Assembly: GCA_014762485.1 (NCBI GenBank)
Contig: JABURU010000217.1
Coordinates: 1 to 10,671, forward strand
Direction: 5' to 3'
DNA length: 10,671 nt
From: Gammaproteobacteria bacterium
Lineage (GTDB): Bacteria > Pseudomonadota > Gammaproteobacteria > Thiohalospirales > Thiohalospiraceae
Shown here in pieces: positions 1-7,036 of the stretch. The position numbers and the translations under genes were made by a program. The first letter of the stretch is position 1, and every line of letters starts with the position of its first letter. The notes under the pieces are model-generated. The model ran no database searches. It saw nothing but the letters and a program-made list of their open reading frames with translations, and was not told the origin of the DNA.

Positions 1-877
1 GATCAATGAAGTGGTAATGGTGGGTGGTTCTACCCGCGTACCTCGCGTACGTGAGAAGGTCGGTGAGTTCTTTAATACCGAGCCCCTGGTCGATATTGAT
101 CCGGATAAAGTTGTCGCAGTGGGTGCGGGTATACAGGCCGATATTTTAGCCGGTAACAAGCCAGATGATGAATTGCTATTACTGGATGTATTACCCCTGT
201 CTCTGGGGCTGGAGACCATGGGCGGCTTGATGGAGAAGGTGATTAATCGTAATACGCCGATCCCCGTTTCTCGCGCACAGGACTTTACGACCTTTAAGGA
301 TGGGCAGACGGCTATGGCCGTTCACGTTGTGCAAGGTGAGCGTGAGCTGGTTGATGATAATCGTTCATTGGCGCGTTTTGAGTTGCGCGGTATTCCGGCG
401 ATGGTTGCTGGTGCGGCGCGTATTCGAGTGACCTATCAAGTGGATGCCGATGGATTGTTGTCGGTATCAGCGAAAGAAGAAACCACCGGTGTGGAGAGTA
501 GCATCCAGGTAAAACCATCGTATGGTCTGACCGATCAAGAGATAGAGGTGATGCTCAAGGCATCGATGAGCCATGCCCAGGAAGATGTGGATGCACGTAA
601 TTTGCGTGAACAACAGGTGGAAGCAGACCGAGTGTTGGAAGCGATCCATGCCGCCTTGTCAGAAGACGGTGATGAACTGCTTAACGCGGAGGAACGAAAC
701 GAGATTGTGCACGCGATGGAAAGCTTATTAAATGCACGTAATGGCACTGAAGCGCGTGTTATCAAACAGACAATCGATGCTTTGGATAAAGTGACGGCGG
801 ATTATGCACAGCGTCGTATGGATGCCAGTATCAATAAAGCGATGGCCGGTCATAAGATCGAAGAATTCGAGAATTAA
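1..877 (+). CDS. hscA: Fe-S assembly chaperone HscA, C-terminal part (5' end outside window)
   Basis: This is the Hsp70-family chaperone that, with the co-chaperone HscB, binds the scaffold IscU and drives release of its [2Fe-2S] cluster in the cytoplasm. About 291 residues are visible, in frame from base 2 and open at the left edge, so the real start is upstream. They begin in the last part of the nucleotide-binding domain (VVMVGGSTRVP, with DPDKVVAVGAG a little further on). The interdomain linker (LLLLDVLPLSLGLETMGG) and the whole substrate-binding domain with its helical lid follow, ending in GHKIEEFEN. The residue pattern through RAQDFTTFKDGQTAM, QGERELV and SIQVKPSYGLTD is that of HscA rather than DnaK. 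It lies upstream of fdx and iscX, the usual end of the isc operon. A GTG at base 11 is internal and is not a start. Confidence 0.97.
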   Translation, partial: INEVVMVGGSTRVPRVREKVGEFFNTEPLVDIDPDKVVAVGAGIQADILAGNKPDDELLLLDVLPLSLGLETMGGLMEKVINRNTPIPVSRAQDFTTFKDGQTAMAVHVVQGERELVDDNRSLARFELRGIPAMVAGAARIRVTYQVDADGLLSVSAKEETTGVESSIQVKPSYGLTDQEIEVMLKASMSHAQEDVDARNLREQQVEADRVLEAIHAALSEDGDELLNAEERNEIVHAMESLLNARNGTEARVIKQTIDALDKVTADYAQRRMDASINKAMAGHKIEEFEN

Positions 878-1029
878 GGAGTTGTGCTAAGTTCCTGAAA
901 CGGCGCTGACAGCGTTATAAATCTTTTCGAAATGCCTATCTACATATATAAACGGTATTTCCTCAATTGGTTTATCTCCTATCATCATGCGTTCCATGAA
1001 CCTGGCCTGTTCCATAGAGGAATAAGTAT

Positions 1030-1368
1030 ATGCCACAGATTATATTTCTACCCCACGAAGAGATCTGCCCGGAAGGCGCAGTCATTGAGGTGGAATCCGG
1101 TACCACCATATGCGATGCAGCGGGTGCCAATGATATAGATATAGAGCATGCCTGTGAGAAATCCTGCGCCTGTACTACCTGCCATGTGATCATTCGCGAG
1201 GGATTTGATTCCATGGACGAGGCCACCGAAGATGAAGAAGACCTGCTGGATAAAGCCTGGGGACTGGAGCCAGATTCACGCTTAAGCTGCCAGGCGGTTG
1301 TGGGTGATGCCGATCTGGTCGTGGAGATCCCCAAATACACCATCAATATGGTGAAAGAAAATCACTAA
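1030..1368 (+). CDS. fdx: ISC-type [2Fe-2S] ferredoxin Fdx
   Basis: This adrenodoxin-like ferredoxin is thought to supply electrons for cluster assembly on IscU/IscS. The protein has 112 residues, matching the family length of about 111. The cluster ligands are visible as C42, C48, C51 and C87 (CEKSCACTTC followed later by LSCQAVVGD), and the conserved extra cysteine C46 is present. The acidic stretch DEATEDEEDLLD and the C-terminal VVEIPKYT are typical. The ATG is preceded by AGAGGA about 8 nt upstream. The gap to hscA is about 152 nt, much longer than in enterobacteria, where the two genes almost abut. Expression may still come from the upstream isc promoter, but the gap leaves room for a promoter of its own. 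iscX follows after 14 nt. Confidence 0.97.
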   Translation: MPQIIFLPHEEICPEGAVIEVESGTTICDAAGANDIDIEHACEKSCACTTCHVIIREGFDSMDEATEDEEDLLDKAWGLEPDSRLSCQAVVGDADLVVEIPKYTINMVKENH

Positions 1369-1382
1369 GCGAGGAGTCTACG

Positions 1383-1583
1383 ATGAGCCTGAAGTGGACA
1401 GATACGCTGGACATTGCGATAGAACTGGAAGAACAGCATCCGGATGTCGATGTGCAGTGGGTTCGATTTACGGATCTACATAGCTGGGTATGTGCTCTAG
1501 AAGATTTTGATGATGATCCCGAAGGTTCTAGTGAGAAGATTTTAGAGGCCATTCAAATGGCCTGGCTGGATGAGCGTGATTGA
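1383..1583 (+). CDS. iscX: Fe-S assembly protein IscX (YfhJ)
   Basis: This is a small acidic protein of 66 residues, the same length as E. coli IscX. In that family it binds the cysteine desulfurase IscS and iron and is proposed to modulate or donate iron for cluster assembly. The diagnostic pattern is clear: LKWTDTLDIA at the N-terminus, VRFTDLHSWVCALEDFDDDP in the middle, and EKILEAIQMAWLDE at the end. The ATG follows a GCGAGGAG Shine-Dalgarno region and lies 14 nt after fdx, so it is co-transcribed with it. It is normally the last gene of the isc operon. Here ndk, its usual downstream neighbour in pseudomonad-like genomes, is displaced by a sensor kinase gene. Confidence 0.97.
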   Translation: MSLKWTDTLDIAIELEEQHPDVDVQWVRFTDLHSWVCALEDFDDDPEGSSEKILEAIQMAWLDERD

Positions 1584-1655
1584 TCCACACATACTTGATG
1601 CACTGAAATAGCCGTACCCCATACACCTACAATTTATAAGCTAATGTGATCGTGG

Positions 1656-1691
1656 AATATTCGATTAGATTGTTAAATCTGTGAATATTTT
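1656..1691 (+). terminator. Weak candidate terminator hairpin after iscX
   Basis: AATATTC at 1656-1662 pairs with GAATATT at 1683-1689. Inside it AGATT at 1667-1671 pairs with AATCT at 1676-1680 around a GTTA loop, with a small asymmetric internal loop between the stems. A short T run ends the structure. The stem is A/T-rich and the U-tract is only about four bases including the stem end, so termination here is an inference from position (end of the isc operon) as much as from structure. Confidence 0.25.
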
Positions 1692-1724
1692 AATGAGAAA
1701 CTTGGCTTTTAAATCGACTATGTC

Positions 1725-1739
1725 ATGATGAAACATCAT
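1725..1739. repeat. Short dyad ATGATG-aaa-CATCAT upstream of the sensor kinase
   Basis: There is a perfect 6-bp inverted repeat around AAA in the spacer immediately before the sensor kinase gene, followed by AAAAATTATCATTTTG. A poor promoter-like pair (TTGGCT at 1702-1707, CATGAT at 1724-1729, 16-nt spacing) overlaps its left arm, so an operator role is conceivable. No known regulator site is recognised. Confidence 0.3.
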
Positions 1740-1767
1740 AAAAATTATCATTTTGACAATATCAAGA

Positions 1768-4380
1768 ATGGGTGGCAGTTTGAATCGAACCACACGGTTT
1801 AAATATAAGGATTTTCTAATACCAATAGCTCTGTCTCTATTGGTCATTATCAGTAGCCTATATAACTTTCTTCTCTTTCATACCGTCGCTGAGCTATTCT
1901 CCATTACGGTTGCCATTATCATGGCCGTCGTGGCCTGGAATATGTATCCCTTCACCAGGAACAACTTCCTGTTATATCTAGGCTGCGGTTATTTCTGGGT
2001 AGGCATTCTTGACTTGATGCATACCCTGACATTTAGAGGGATGAATCTAATCATCACAGACGGTGCAAATACCGGGCTTGAATTCTGGATAACGACCAGG
2101 TACCTGGAAGCCGCACTACTGCTTACCTCGCCACTATTCTTAACTCGTACTATTAATCCTCAAAAAGTCTTCACATATTTTGCTTTGATCGCGTTAATTA
2201 TATTTTCAGCCGTGATAAACGGATGGCTGCCTGAATTATTTATTGAAGGACAAGGGCTGACAGATTTTAAGATATATAGCGAGTACGTCATTATTGCAAT
2301 ATTGGCGTTGGCGATATTGACACTAAATAATCATCGCGAGCTATTAGATGCACGCGTGTACCACCTTATGATTGCATCGATTGTATTAACCATGTTGGCG
2401 GAGATTTCATTTACACTCTATCTCGATGTGGTTGAGCTTCCTGCTATTGTCGGTCATATATTAAAAATGTTTTCGTACTGGGTTATTTTCCTGGCCGTAA
2501 TTCGTACTACTTTACAGGAGCCTTTTGCGATGATGGCAAAAGAGGCCAGCACATATGATGCGATACCTGATGCCACCATAATTACTGATGATTCTGGTGT
2601 AATTCGGCAGGCAAATAAAAAGGCTGCAGAGCTTTCTAAAATACAAGTTTCAGAGTTGATTGGTAAAAATAGTGCTGATGTTTTTCAAATAGGCAAGGAC
2701 GATATTGTAGATGGTCGTTTATGTGAAAAAGAAGTGCGCATTGGCGGAGAGGATAAATGGCTATCGTATTCCTATACGCCTATAGCTAAAGGCCATGTCA
2801 CAAGTGGCCAGGTAGAAGTAATTCGAGATATTACCGATAGAAAGCAGGCCGAGATAAAATATGAGCAGGTTAACTCGTTAAAAAATTCTATTATTGAAAA
2901 CCTGCCGATGATGTTGTTTGTAAAAGATGCAGAATATCTACGATATGTCGAATGGAATAAAAGTGCAGAGCAGGTTACCGGGCTTGTTCGTGAAAATATG
3001 TTAGGTAAAGATGACTATGATCTCTGGACAAACGAAGAAGCGGAATTTTTTATACAGAAAGATCGCGAGGTATTAGGCGAGCATAAACTACTGGAAATAC
3101 CTGTAGAAACGTTATCAACTGTTAATGGTATTAAGGAGTTGCATACACGGAAAATACCCATCTATGATGATGAAGGAACGCCTCAATATTTACTTGGCTT
3201 AGCAGAAGATATATCCGAGAAATTACAAACTGAAAAAGCTTTGCGTGAAAGTCAGAAGATGGATGCATTAGGTAAGTTAACCGGTGGTATTGCTCATGAC
3301 TTTAATAATATGTTGAGCGTGATCCTTGGGTTTTCTGAAATAATGAAAGATCGCCCGATTGATGGTGAAAAGGCTCAGGCTTACTCACAGGAGATTTTTA
3401 AGGCCGGCCAACGTGGAATGAAACTGACCAAGAAATTGCTGGCATTTACACGTAGCAAAGAGTCTGATGCAAAGATCGTAGATCTAAATAGCATATTGCT
3501 AGATGAGCAGCATATGCTTGAAAAAACATTAACGGTTCGTATCGAATTAAAATATGATCTGGTTAAGGATATTTGGCCTGTTAAACTAGATAGTACAGAC
3601 TTTGAGGATTCAGTATTAAATATAGCTATCAATGCTATGCATGCGATGAGTGGTTCGGGTTCTTTCTTTATTGCCACCAGTAATGAGTATGTCAGTCACG
3701 TGTTGGCAAAAGAACTAAATATCCTGCCTGGGGCTTATGTTATGCTCACATTATCCGATACCGGTATCGGTATGGATGAAGTCACATTGTCACATATATC
3801 TGATCCATTTTTCTCTACCAAAGGTGAGCTTGGGACAGGCTTGGGCCTGAGTCAGGTATATGGGTTTGTTCAGCGCAGTAATGGAGGCATTAAAGTAATA
3901 TCAAATCCCGGTGAAGGGACAACATTCCGCCTGTATTTCCCCAGGAGCACGGAAACTCGCACAAACCAGGATGCGGCTGACTCTTTTTCCATTGAGGGCA
4001 TTGTCGGTGATGAACATATACTGATAGTGGATGACGAGCCGGCGATTCGCTTACTAATGACCAAAATTCTCAAGCGTGCAGGTTACCAGGTTAGCAGTGC
4101 GACAGATGGAGAAGACGCCCTGGAAAAGCTTTCTTCTGAAGAATTTGATCTGATGATCACCGATATCATTATGCCGAGAATGGATGGTTTTCAGCTCACG
4201 CAGCAGGCGATGAAGTTATACCCCGAGATGAAGGTACAACTGATCAGTGGCTATAGTGATAATATTGATAGATCAAATATTGAGGACTCGGTCTACGAAG
4301 AGATGCTACAGAAACCATTTGGCAAGGAAGAGCTGCTTTTACGTGTGCGCGAGTTAATGGATTCTGATCAGGTAAAATAG
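1768..4380 (+). CDS. Membrane-bound hybrid sensor histidine kinase (MASE3-PAS-PAS-HisKA-HATPase-REC)
   Basis: This is a predicted inner-membrane hybrid kinase of 870 residues. Residues ~15-250 form a hydrophobic sensor with about seven to eight membrane segments. Its HTVAELFSI, GILDLMHTLTFRGM and TTRYLEA patterns resemble a MASE3 domain. Two PAS domains follow (~262-355 and ~372-485). Next come HisKA with the phospho-accepting H510 in GGIAHDFNN, then HATPase_c with N618/N622, DTGIGM (D664), DPFFSTK and GTGLGLSQ. A C-terminal receiver at ~750-865 has acidic D755/D756, phospho-acceptor D799, S827 and K849. All key residues are intact. The receiver would pass phosphate to an Hpt protein, but none is encoded nearby. 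The ATG at 1768 is preferred; an in-frame TTG at 1753 adds five residues. Neither has a convincing ribosome binding site. The gene is visibly more A/T-rich than its neighbours, stands alone, and has the only TAG stop among the complete genes here. This suggests acquisition or lineage-specific insertion. The ligand is unknown. Confidence 0.9.
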   Translation: MGGSLNRTTRFKYKDFLIPIALSLLVIISSLYNFLLFHTVAELFSITVAIIMAVVAWNMYPFTRNNFLLYLGCGYFWVGILDLMHTLTFRGMNLIITDGANTGLEFWITTRYLEAALLLTSPLFLTRTINPQKVFTYFALIALIIFSAVINGWLPELFIEGQGLTDFKIYSEYVIIAILALAILTLNNHRELLDARVYHLMIASIVLTMLAEISFTLYLDVVELPAIVGHILKMFSYWVIFLAVIRTTLQEPFAMMAKEASTYDAIPDATIITDDSGVIRQANKKAAELSKIQVSELIGKNSADVFQIGKDDIVDGRLCEKEVRIGGEDKWLSYSYTPIAKGHVTSGQVEVIRDITDRKQAEIKYEQVNSLKNSIIENLPMMLFVKDAEYLRYVEWNKSAEQVTGLVRENMLGKDDYDLWTNEEAEFFIQKDREVLGEHKLLEIPVETLSTVNGIKELHTRKIPIYDDEGTPQYLLGLAEDISEKLQTEKALRESQKMDALGKLTGGIAHDFNNMLSVILGFSEIMKDRPIDGEKAQAYSQEIFKAGQRGMKLTKKLLAFTRSKESDAKIVDLNSILLDEQHMLEKTLTVRIELKYDLVKDIWPVKLDSTDFEDSVLNIAINAMHAMSGSGSFFIATSNEYVSHVLAKELNILPGAYVMLTLSDTGIGMDEVTLSHISDPFFSTKGELGTGLGLSQVYGFVQRSNGGIKVISNPGEGTTFRLYFPRSTETRTNQDAADSFSIEGIVGDEHILIVDDEPAIRLLMTKILKRAGYQVSSATDGEDALEKLSSEEFDLMITDIIMPRMDGFQLTQQAMKLYPEMKVQLISGYSDNIDRSNIEDSVYEEMLQKPFGKEELLLRVRELMDSDQVK

Positions 4381-4435
4381 CGGTGCCTAAACGGCTTAAT
4401 TCCCGACAAATTTCGGCGAAATACAGCCCGATACG

Positions 4436-4462
4436 GATAATTTAAAAATATCTTTTGTTTTC
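4436..4462 (+). terminator. Weak candidate terminator after the sensor kinase
   Basis: GATA at 4436-4439 pairs with TATC at 4449-4452, and two further A-T pairs follow inside after one mismatch. TTTTGTTTTC comes directly after. The T-rich tail is reasonable, but the stem is short and A/T-rich, so the call is tentative. It lies about 55 nt after the kinase stop codon. Confidence 0.25.
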
Positions 4463-4470
4463 AATGACAT

Positions 4471-4488
4471 GGTAACGTGTCACTTACC
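4471..4488. repeat. Inverted repeat GGTAA-N8-TTACC
   Basis: GGTAA at 4471-4475 is mirrored by TTACC at 4484-4488, and the 8-nt spacer contains a smaller GTG-T-CAC dyad. The layout is operator-like. No specific regulator family is recognised from the arms. Confidence 0.3.
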
Positions 4489-4524
4489 CATCACTGTGCC
4501 TCTACCGATTGCGTCAGCCGATGA

Positions 4525-4585
4525 CAAACGGTAAGATCACAGGCTTCGATTTTGCTAGCAAAATCAATCGGATTTAGGCCGTTTG
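4525..4585. repeat. Nested inverted repeats upstream of ndk, with a perfect 18-bp palindrome
   Basis: CAAACGG at 4525-4531 pairs with CCGTTTG at 4579-4585. Enclosed by it is GATTTTGCTAGCAAAATC at 4548-4565, a perfect 18-bp palindrome. CGATT at 4547-4551 can alternatively pair with AATCG at 4566-4570, so two mutually exclusive foldings are possible. There is no U-tract after either arm, which argues against a standard terminator. The structure could act as DNA (dyad operator) or as RNA (leader or readthrough hairpin). It ends where a possible ndk promoter begins. Confidence 0.5.
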
Positions 4586-4587
4586 CA

Positions 4588-4616
4588 ATGACTGCGGGCG
4601 GCTACCTCTATATATC
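4588..4616 (+). promoter_or_regulatory. Possible sigma-70-type promoter of ndk
   Basis: ATGACT (4588-4593; four of six bases of TTGACA) and TATATC (4611-4616; four of six of TATAAT) are separated by 17 nt. Transcription would start around 4622, leaving a very short leader with GGAG at 4629-4632. ndk follows an unrelated sensor kinase and a 259-nt non-coding spacer, so a promoter of its own somewhere in this spacer is likely. The exact hexamers are an inference. Confidence 0.3.
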
Positions 4617-4639
4617 ACTTTTGAAACTGGAGTTTGGCA

Positions 4640-5071
4640 ATGGCCGTTGAACGCACTATTTCTATCATCAAGCCCGATGCTGTGGCAAAGAACGTAATTG
4701 GCAAGATCTACAGCCGTTTTGAGACCAATGGTCTACAAATCGTTGCTGCCAAGATGAAGCATCTGAGCCAGGCTGATGCCGAGGGTTTTTACGCGGTTCA
4801 TAAGGAGCGTCCTTTCTTTGCCGATCTGGTGTCTTTCATGACCTCTGGCCCGGTAATGATTCAGGTACTGGAAGGTGAAGATGCCGTAGCCAAGAACCGT
4901 AAAATCATGGGCGCGACTAACCCTGCTGAAGCGGCAGAAGGTACTATCCGTGCTGATTTTGCAGAAACCATCGACGAGAACGCGGTACACGGTTCCGATA
5001 GCCTGGAAAATGCCAAGATCGAAATCGACTACTTCTTCTCTGCTGACGAAGTGTGTGCTCGTACTCGTTAA
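4640..5071 (+). CDS. ndk: Nucleoside diphosphate kinase
   Basis: Ndk transfers the gamma-phosphate of ATP to (d)NDPs through a phosphohistidine intermediate, balancing nucleotide pools in the cytoplasm. The protein has 143 residues, exactly the usual bacterial length. Visible signatures are ERTISIIKPDAV with K11, FFADLVSFMTSGPV, GATNPAEAAEGTIRADFA, and the active-site NAVHGSDS with catalytic H117. It ends in EVCARTR, like the E. coli enzyme. The ATG at 4640 is chosen because GGAG lies 7 nt upstream and it gives the family N-terminus; a TTG two codons earlier is not needed. It heads the downstream series of genes, with rlmN starting 74 nt after its stop. Confidence 0.97.
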   Translation: MAVERTISIIKPDAVAKNVIGKIYSRFETNGLQIVAAKMKHLSQADAEGFYAVHKERPFFADLVSFMTSGPVMIQVLEGEDAVAKNRKIMGATNPAEAAEGTIRADFAETIDENAVHGSDSLENAKIEIDYFFSADEVCARTR

Positions 5072-5097
5072 GAATTGCTCGTAGCTCGATATAAACC

Positions 5098-5110
5098 TCC
5101 CCTCAGGGGA
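5098..5110 (+). other. G/C-rich hairpin in the ndk-rlmN spacer
   Basis: TCCCC at 5098-5102 pairs with GGGGA at 5106-5110 around a TCA loop, a compact 5-bp stem. ATTAAATCC follows with no T run, so a Rho-independent terminator is unlikely. It may be a partial attenuator or an mRNA stability element that separates abundant ndk message from rlmN message. The rlmN ribosome binding site starts about 20 nt further on. Confidence 0.35.
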
Positions 5111-5145
5111 ATTAAATCCTGTAACAAGGTAGGAGTACCAACCGG

Positions 5146-6249
5146 ATGACGACCGAAACTAAGGTCAATCTGCTGGGACTGAATCGAGAAGACATGGGGG
5201 CCTTCTTCGCCGGTATCGGTGAGAAGGCCTTTCGTGCGACTCAAGTCCTTAAATGGTTGCATCAATATGGTGTCTCGGATTTTGACGAGATGACCAACTT
5301 GAGTAAATCCTTACGTGAACGCCTGAAAGAAGTGGCGGAGATTCATGTTCCCGAAGTGATCATGGATCAACAATCCGCTGACGGCACTCGCAAGTGGCTG
5401 TTTCGCCTGGATGATGGTAATGCCATTGAAACCGTTTTTATCCCCGAGAAAGAACGCGGCACATTATGTGTCTCCAGCCAGGTAGGCTGTGCCCTGGATT
5501 GCAGTTTCTGCTCCACCGCCCAACAAGGTTTTAACCGTAACCTGAGCAGCAGTGAAATCATTGGCCAGCTATGGCTGGCAAATAAACTACTGGGGCGCGA
5601 TCCAGGTGGAGACCGTGTGGTCACCAATGTGGTCTTAATGGGAATGGGGGAGCCACTGTTAAATTATGATGCCGTGGTGAGTGCCATGGATATCATGCTG
5701 GAAGATTTTGCCTACGCCCTGTCCAAACGCCGCGTGACACTAAGCACCTCGGGTGTTGTACCTGCATTAAACCGATTAAAGGAGCGCTGTGATGTGGCCC
5801 TGGCGGTATCATTGCACGCGGTACGTGATGATTTGCGTAATGAGCTGGTACCGATTAACCGTAAATACCCGATCAAGGAGTTGATGGAGGCGTGTCGTAA
5901 TTACCTCGACCGTGATGGACGTCGTCGCATCACCTGGGAATATGTCATGCTTGCCGGGGTTAATGACACGGAACAAGATGCCCGACAGCTAGTGAAGCTG
6001 CTTAAAGGTATACCTTCCAAGGTTAACCTGATCCCATTTAATCCGTTTCCCAATACCCGTTACCAATGTTCGGATGCTGAAACGATCTTACGCTTCCAGA
6101 ACATCCTGATTAATGCCGGTATCGTTACCATTACCCGTAAAACACGCGGTGAAGATATCGATGCCGCATGTGGTCAGCTGGCAGGTAAAGTACAGGATCG
6201 CACTAAACGCCGGTTTAAAAATATCGAGGTATCACAGGAGGTGGTATGA
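5146..6249 (+). CDS. rlmN: Dual-specificity 23S rRNA/tRNA adenine-C2 methyltransferase RlmN
   Basis: RlmN is a radical-SAM enzyme that methylates C2 of A2503 in 23S rRNA and of A37 in a subset of tRNAs. It has 367 residues, slightly shorter than E. coli (384), mainly at the N-terminus. The [4Fe-4S] cluster motif C115-x3-C119-x2-C122 (CALDCSFC) is intact. The two further catalytic cysteines are present: C108 in TLCVSSQVGC and the methyl-carrying C342 in DIDAACGQLAG. FCSTAQQGFNRNL, NVVLMGMGEPLLN and SKRRVTLSTSGVVP are family signatures. AGGAG lies about 10 nt before the ATG. The stop overlaps the pilW start as ATGA, so the two are probably translationally coupled. Confidence 0.97.
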   Translation: MTTETKVNLLGLNREDMGAFFAGIGEKAFRATQVLKWLHQYGVSDFDEMTNLSKSLRERLKEVAEIHVPEVIMDQQSADGTRKWLFRLDDGNAIETVFIPEKERGTLCVSSQVGCALDCSFCSTAQQGFNRNLSSSEIIGQLWLANKLLGRDPGGDRVVTNVVLMGMGEPLLNYDAVVSAMDIMLEDFAYALSKRRVTLSTSGVVPALNRLKERCDVALAVSLHAVRDDLRNELVPINRKYPIKELMEACRNYLDRDGRRRITWEYVMLAGVNDTEQDARQLVKLLKGIPSKVNLIPFNPFPNTRYQCSDAETILRFQNILINAGIVTITRKTRGEDIDAACGQLAGKVQDRTKRRFKNIEVSQEVV

Positions 6250-7010
6250 AGGCCTGGATTAGAACTCCCATCATCATCATTGGTATTGCCGTAGCGCTGT
6301 CTGCTTGTTCAAGTGCGGCCAAAAAGGCTGAGGAGGAACCTCGCCATGAAACTCCATCGCGTATTAATACTGAGCTGGGCCTGGGCTATCTGCGACAAGG
6401 CGACTATAGACGGTCGATGGAAAAGCTGAAAGCGGCGCTACGTTATGATGCTGAGAACCCACAGGCGCATCACTATATTGCCGAACTGCATCGCCGTCTA
6501 GGCGACAATGGTAGTGCGGTTAAGCACTATGAACGAGCCATAGAGCTGGCTCCCGAGGATGCTCGCCTGAGAAATAACTATGGCACATTTCTGTGTGAGC
6601 AAAACCAGTTCCAACAGGCTGAAGTTCAGTTCTTATTAGCCATTGGCGATCCGCTATTTGGCGGTCGCATGCAGAGTTATGAAAATGTCGGGATTTGTGC
6701 CGCACAGGCCGGAAAATTAAAAAAAGCGGAAGCCTATTTACGTAAGGCATTAAATTCAAACCCAAAGTTACCGACCGCTTTATATCGTATGTCGATGATT
6801 AATTATGATAAAGGTGATTATTTACGTGCGCGCGCCTACTTACAAAGATATGAACAAGTCGCCACTCATAATGCTGAAAGTCTGTGGTTAGGTATACAGG
6901 TAGAACACCAGTTAGGTGATCGCGATGTTATGTTGAAATACGCAACTGAACTATCACGCCGATTTTCAGAATCAGAAGAATGGGCGGAGTACACCAGCAA
7001 ACGCTGGTAA
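6246..7010 (+). CDS. pilW: Type IV pilus biogenesis/stability lipoprotein PilW (PilF)
   Basis: In Pseudomonas the equivalent lipoprotein (PilF) places and multimerises the PilQ secretin in the outer membrane. The protein has 254 residues. The signal sequence has an uncharged core (PIIIIGIAVAL) and a lipobox LSAC with C21; S22 after the cysteine fits outer-membrane sorting. The rest is a TPR solenoid of about six repeats between ~40 and ~245, for example LGLGYLRQGDYRRSMEKL, AVKHYERAIELAP, NYGTFLCEQNQFQQAEVQF and AEAYLRKALNSNP. Its place right after rlmN is conserved in pilus-bearing gammaproteobacteria. The Shine-Dalgarno AGGAGGTGG (6236-6244), inside the end of rlmN, is close to ideal. No other pilus gene lies in the window. 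In related genomes rodZ and ispG follow; here hisS does. Confidence 0.92.
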   Translation: MKAWIRTPIIIIGIAVALSACSSAAKKAEEEPRHETPSRINTELGLGYLRQGDYRRSMEKLKAALRYDAENPQAHHYIAELHRRLGDNGSAVKHYERAIELAPEDARLRNNYGTFLCEQNQFQQAEVQFLLAIGDPLFGGRMQSYENVGICAAQAGKLKKAEAYLRKALNSNPKLPTALYRMSMINYDKGDYLRARAYLQRYEQVATHNAESLWLGIQVEHQLGDRDVMLKYATELSRRFSESEEWAEYTSKRW

Positions 7011-7036
7011 TAAGTAAGAATTACGGGGAAAAGAAC

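Noticed and set aside
932..1138. Possible small + strand gene in the hscA-fdx spacer
   Set aside because: It runs out of frame into fdx, lacks a ribosome binding site and its translation resembles no protein family.
972..1346. Open frame of 124 codons on the - strand opposite fdx
   Set aside because: It is antisense to a well-supported ferredoxin gene, has a low-complexity serine-rich translation and no recognisable domain, so it is a shadow frame.
1753..1784. Sigma-70 promoter starting with the perfect TTGACA at 1753
   Set aside because: No acceptable -10 hexamer lies 16-18 nt downstream, and the site overlaps the start of the kinase reading frame.
4381..4639. Riboswitch or mobile-element end upstream of ndk
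   Set aside because: The inverted repeats do not fit a riboswitch core I recognise, no transposase is present, and no matching terminal repeat or target duplication was seen on the other side of the kinase gene.
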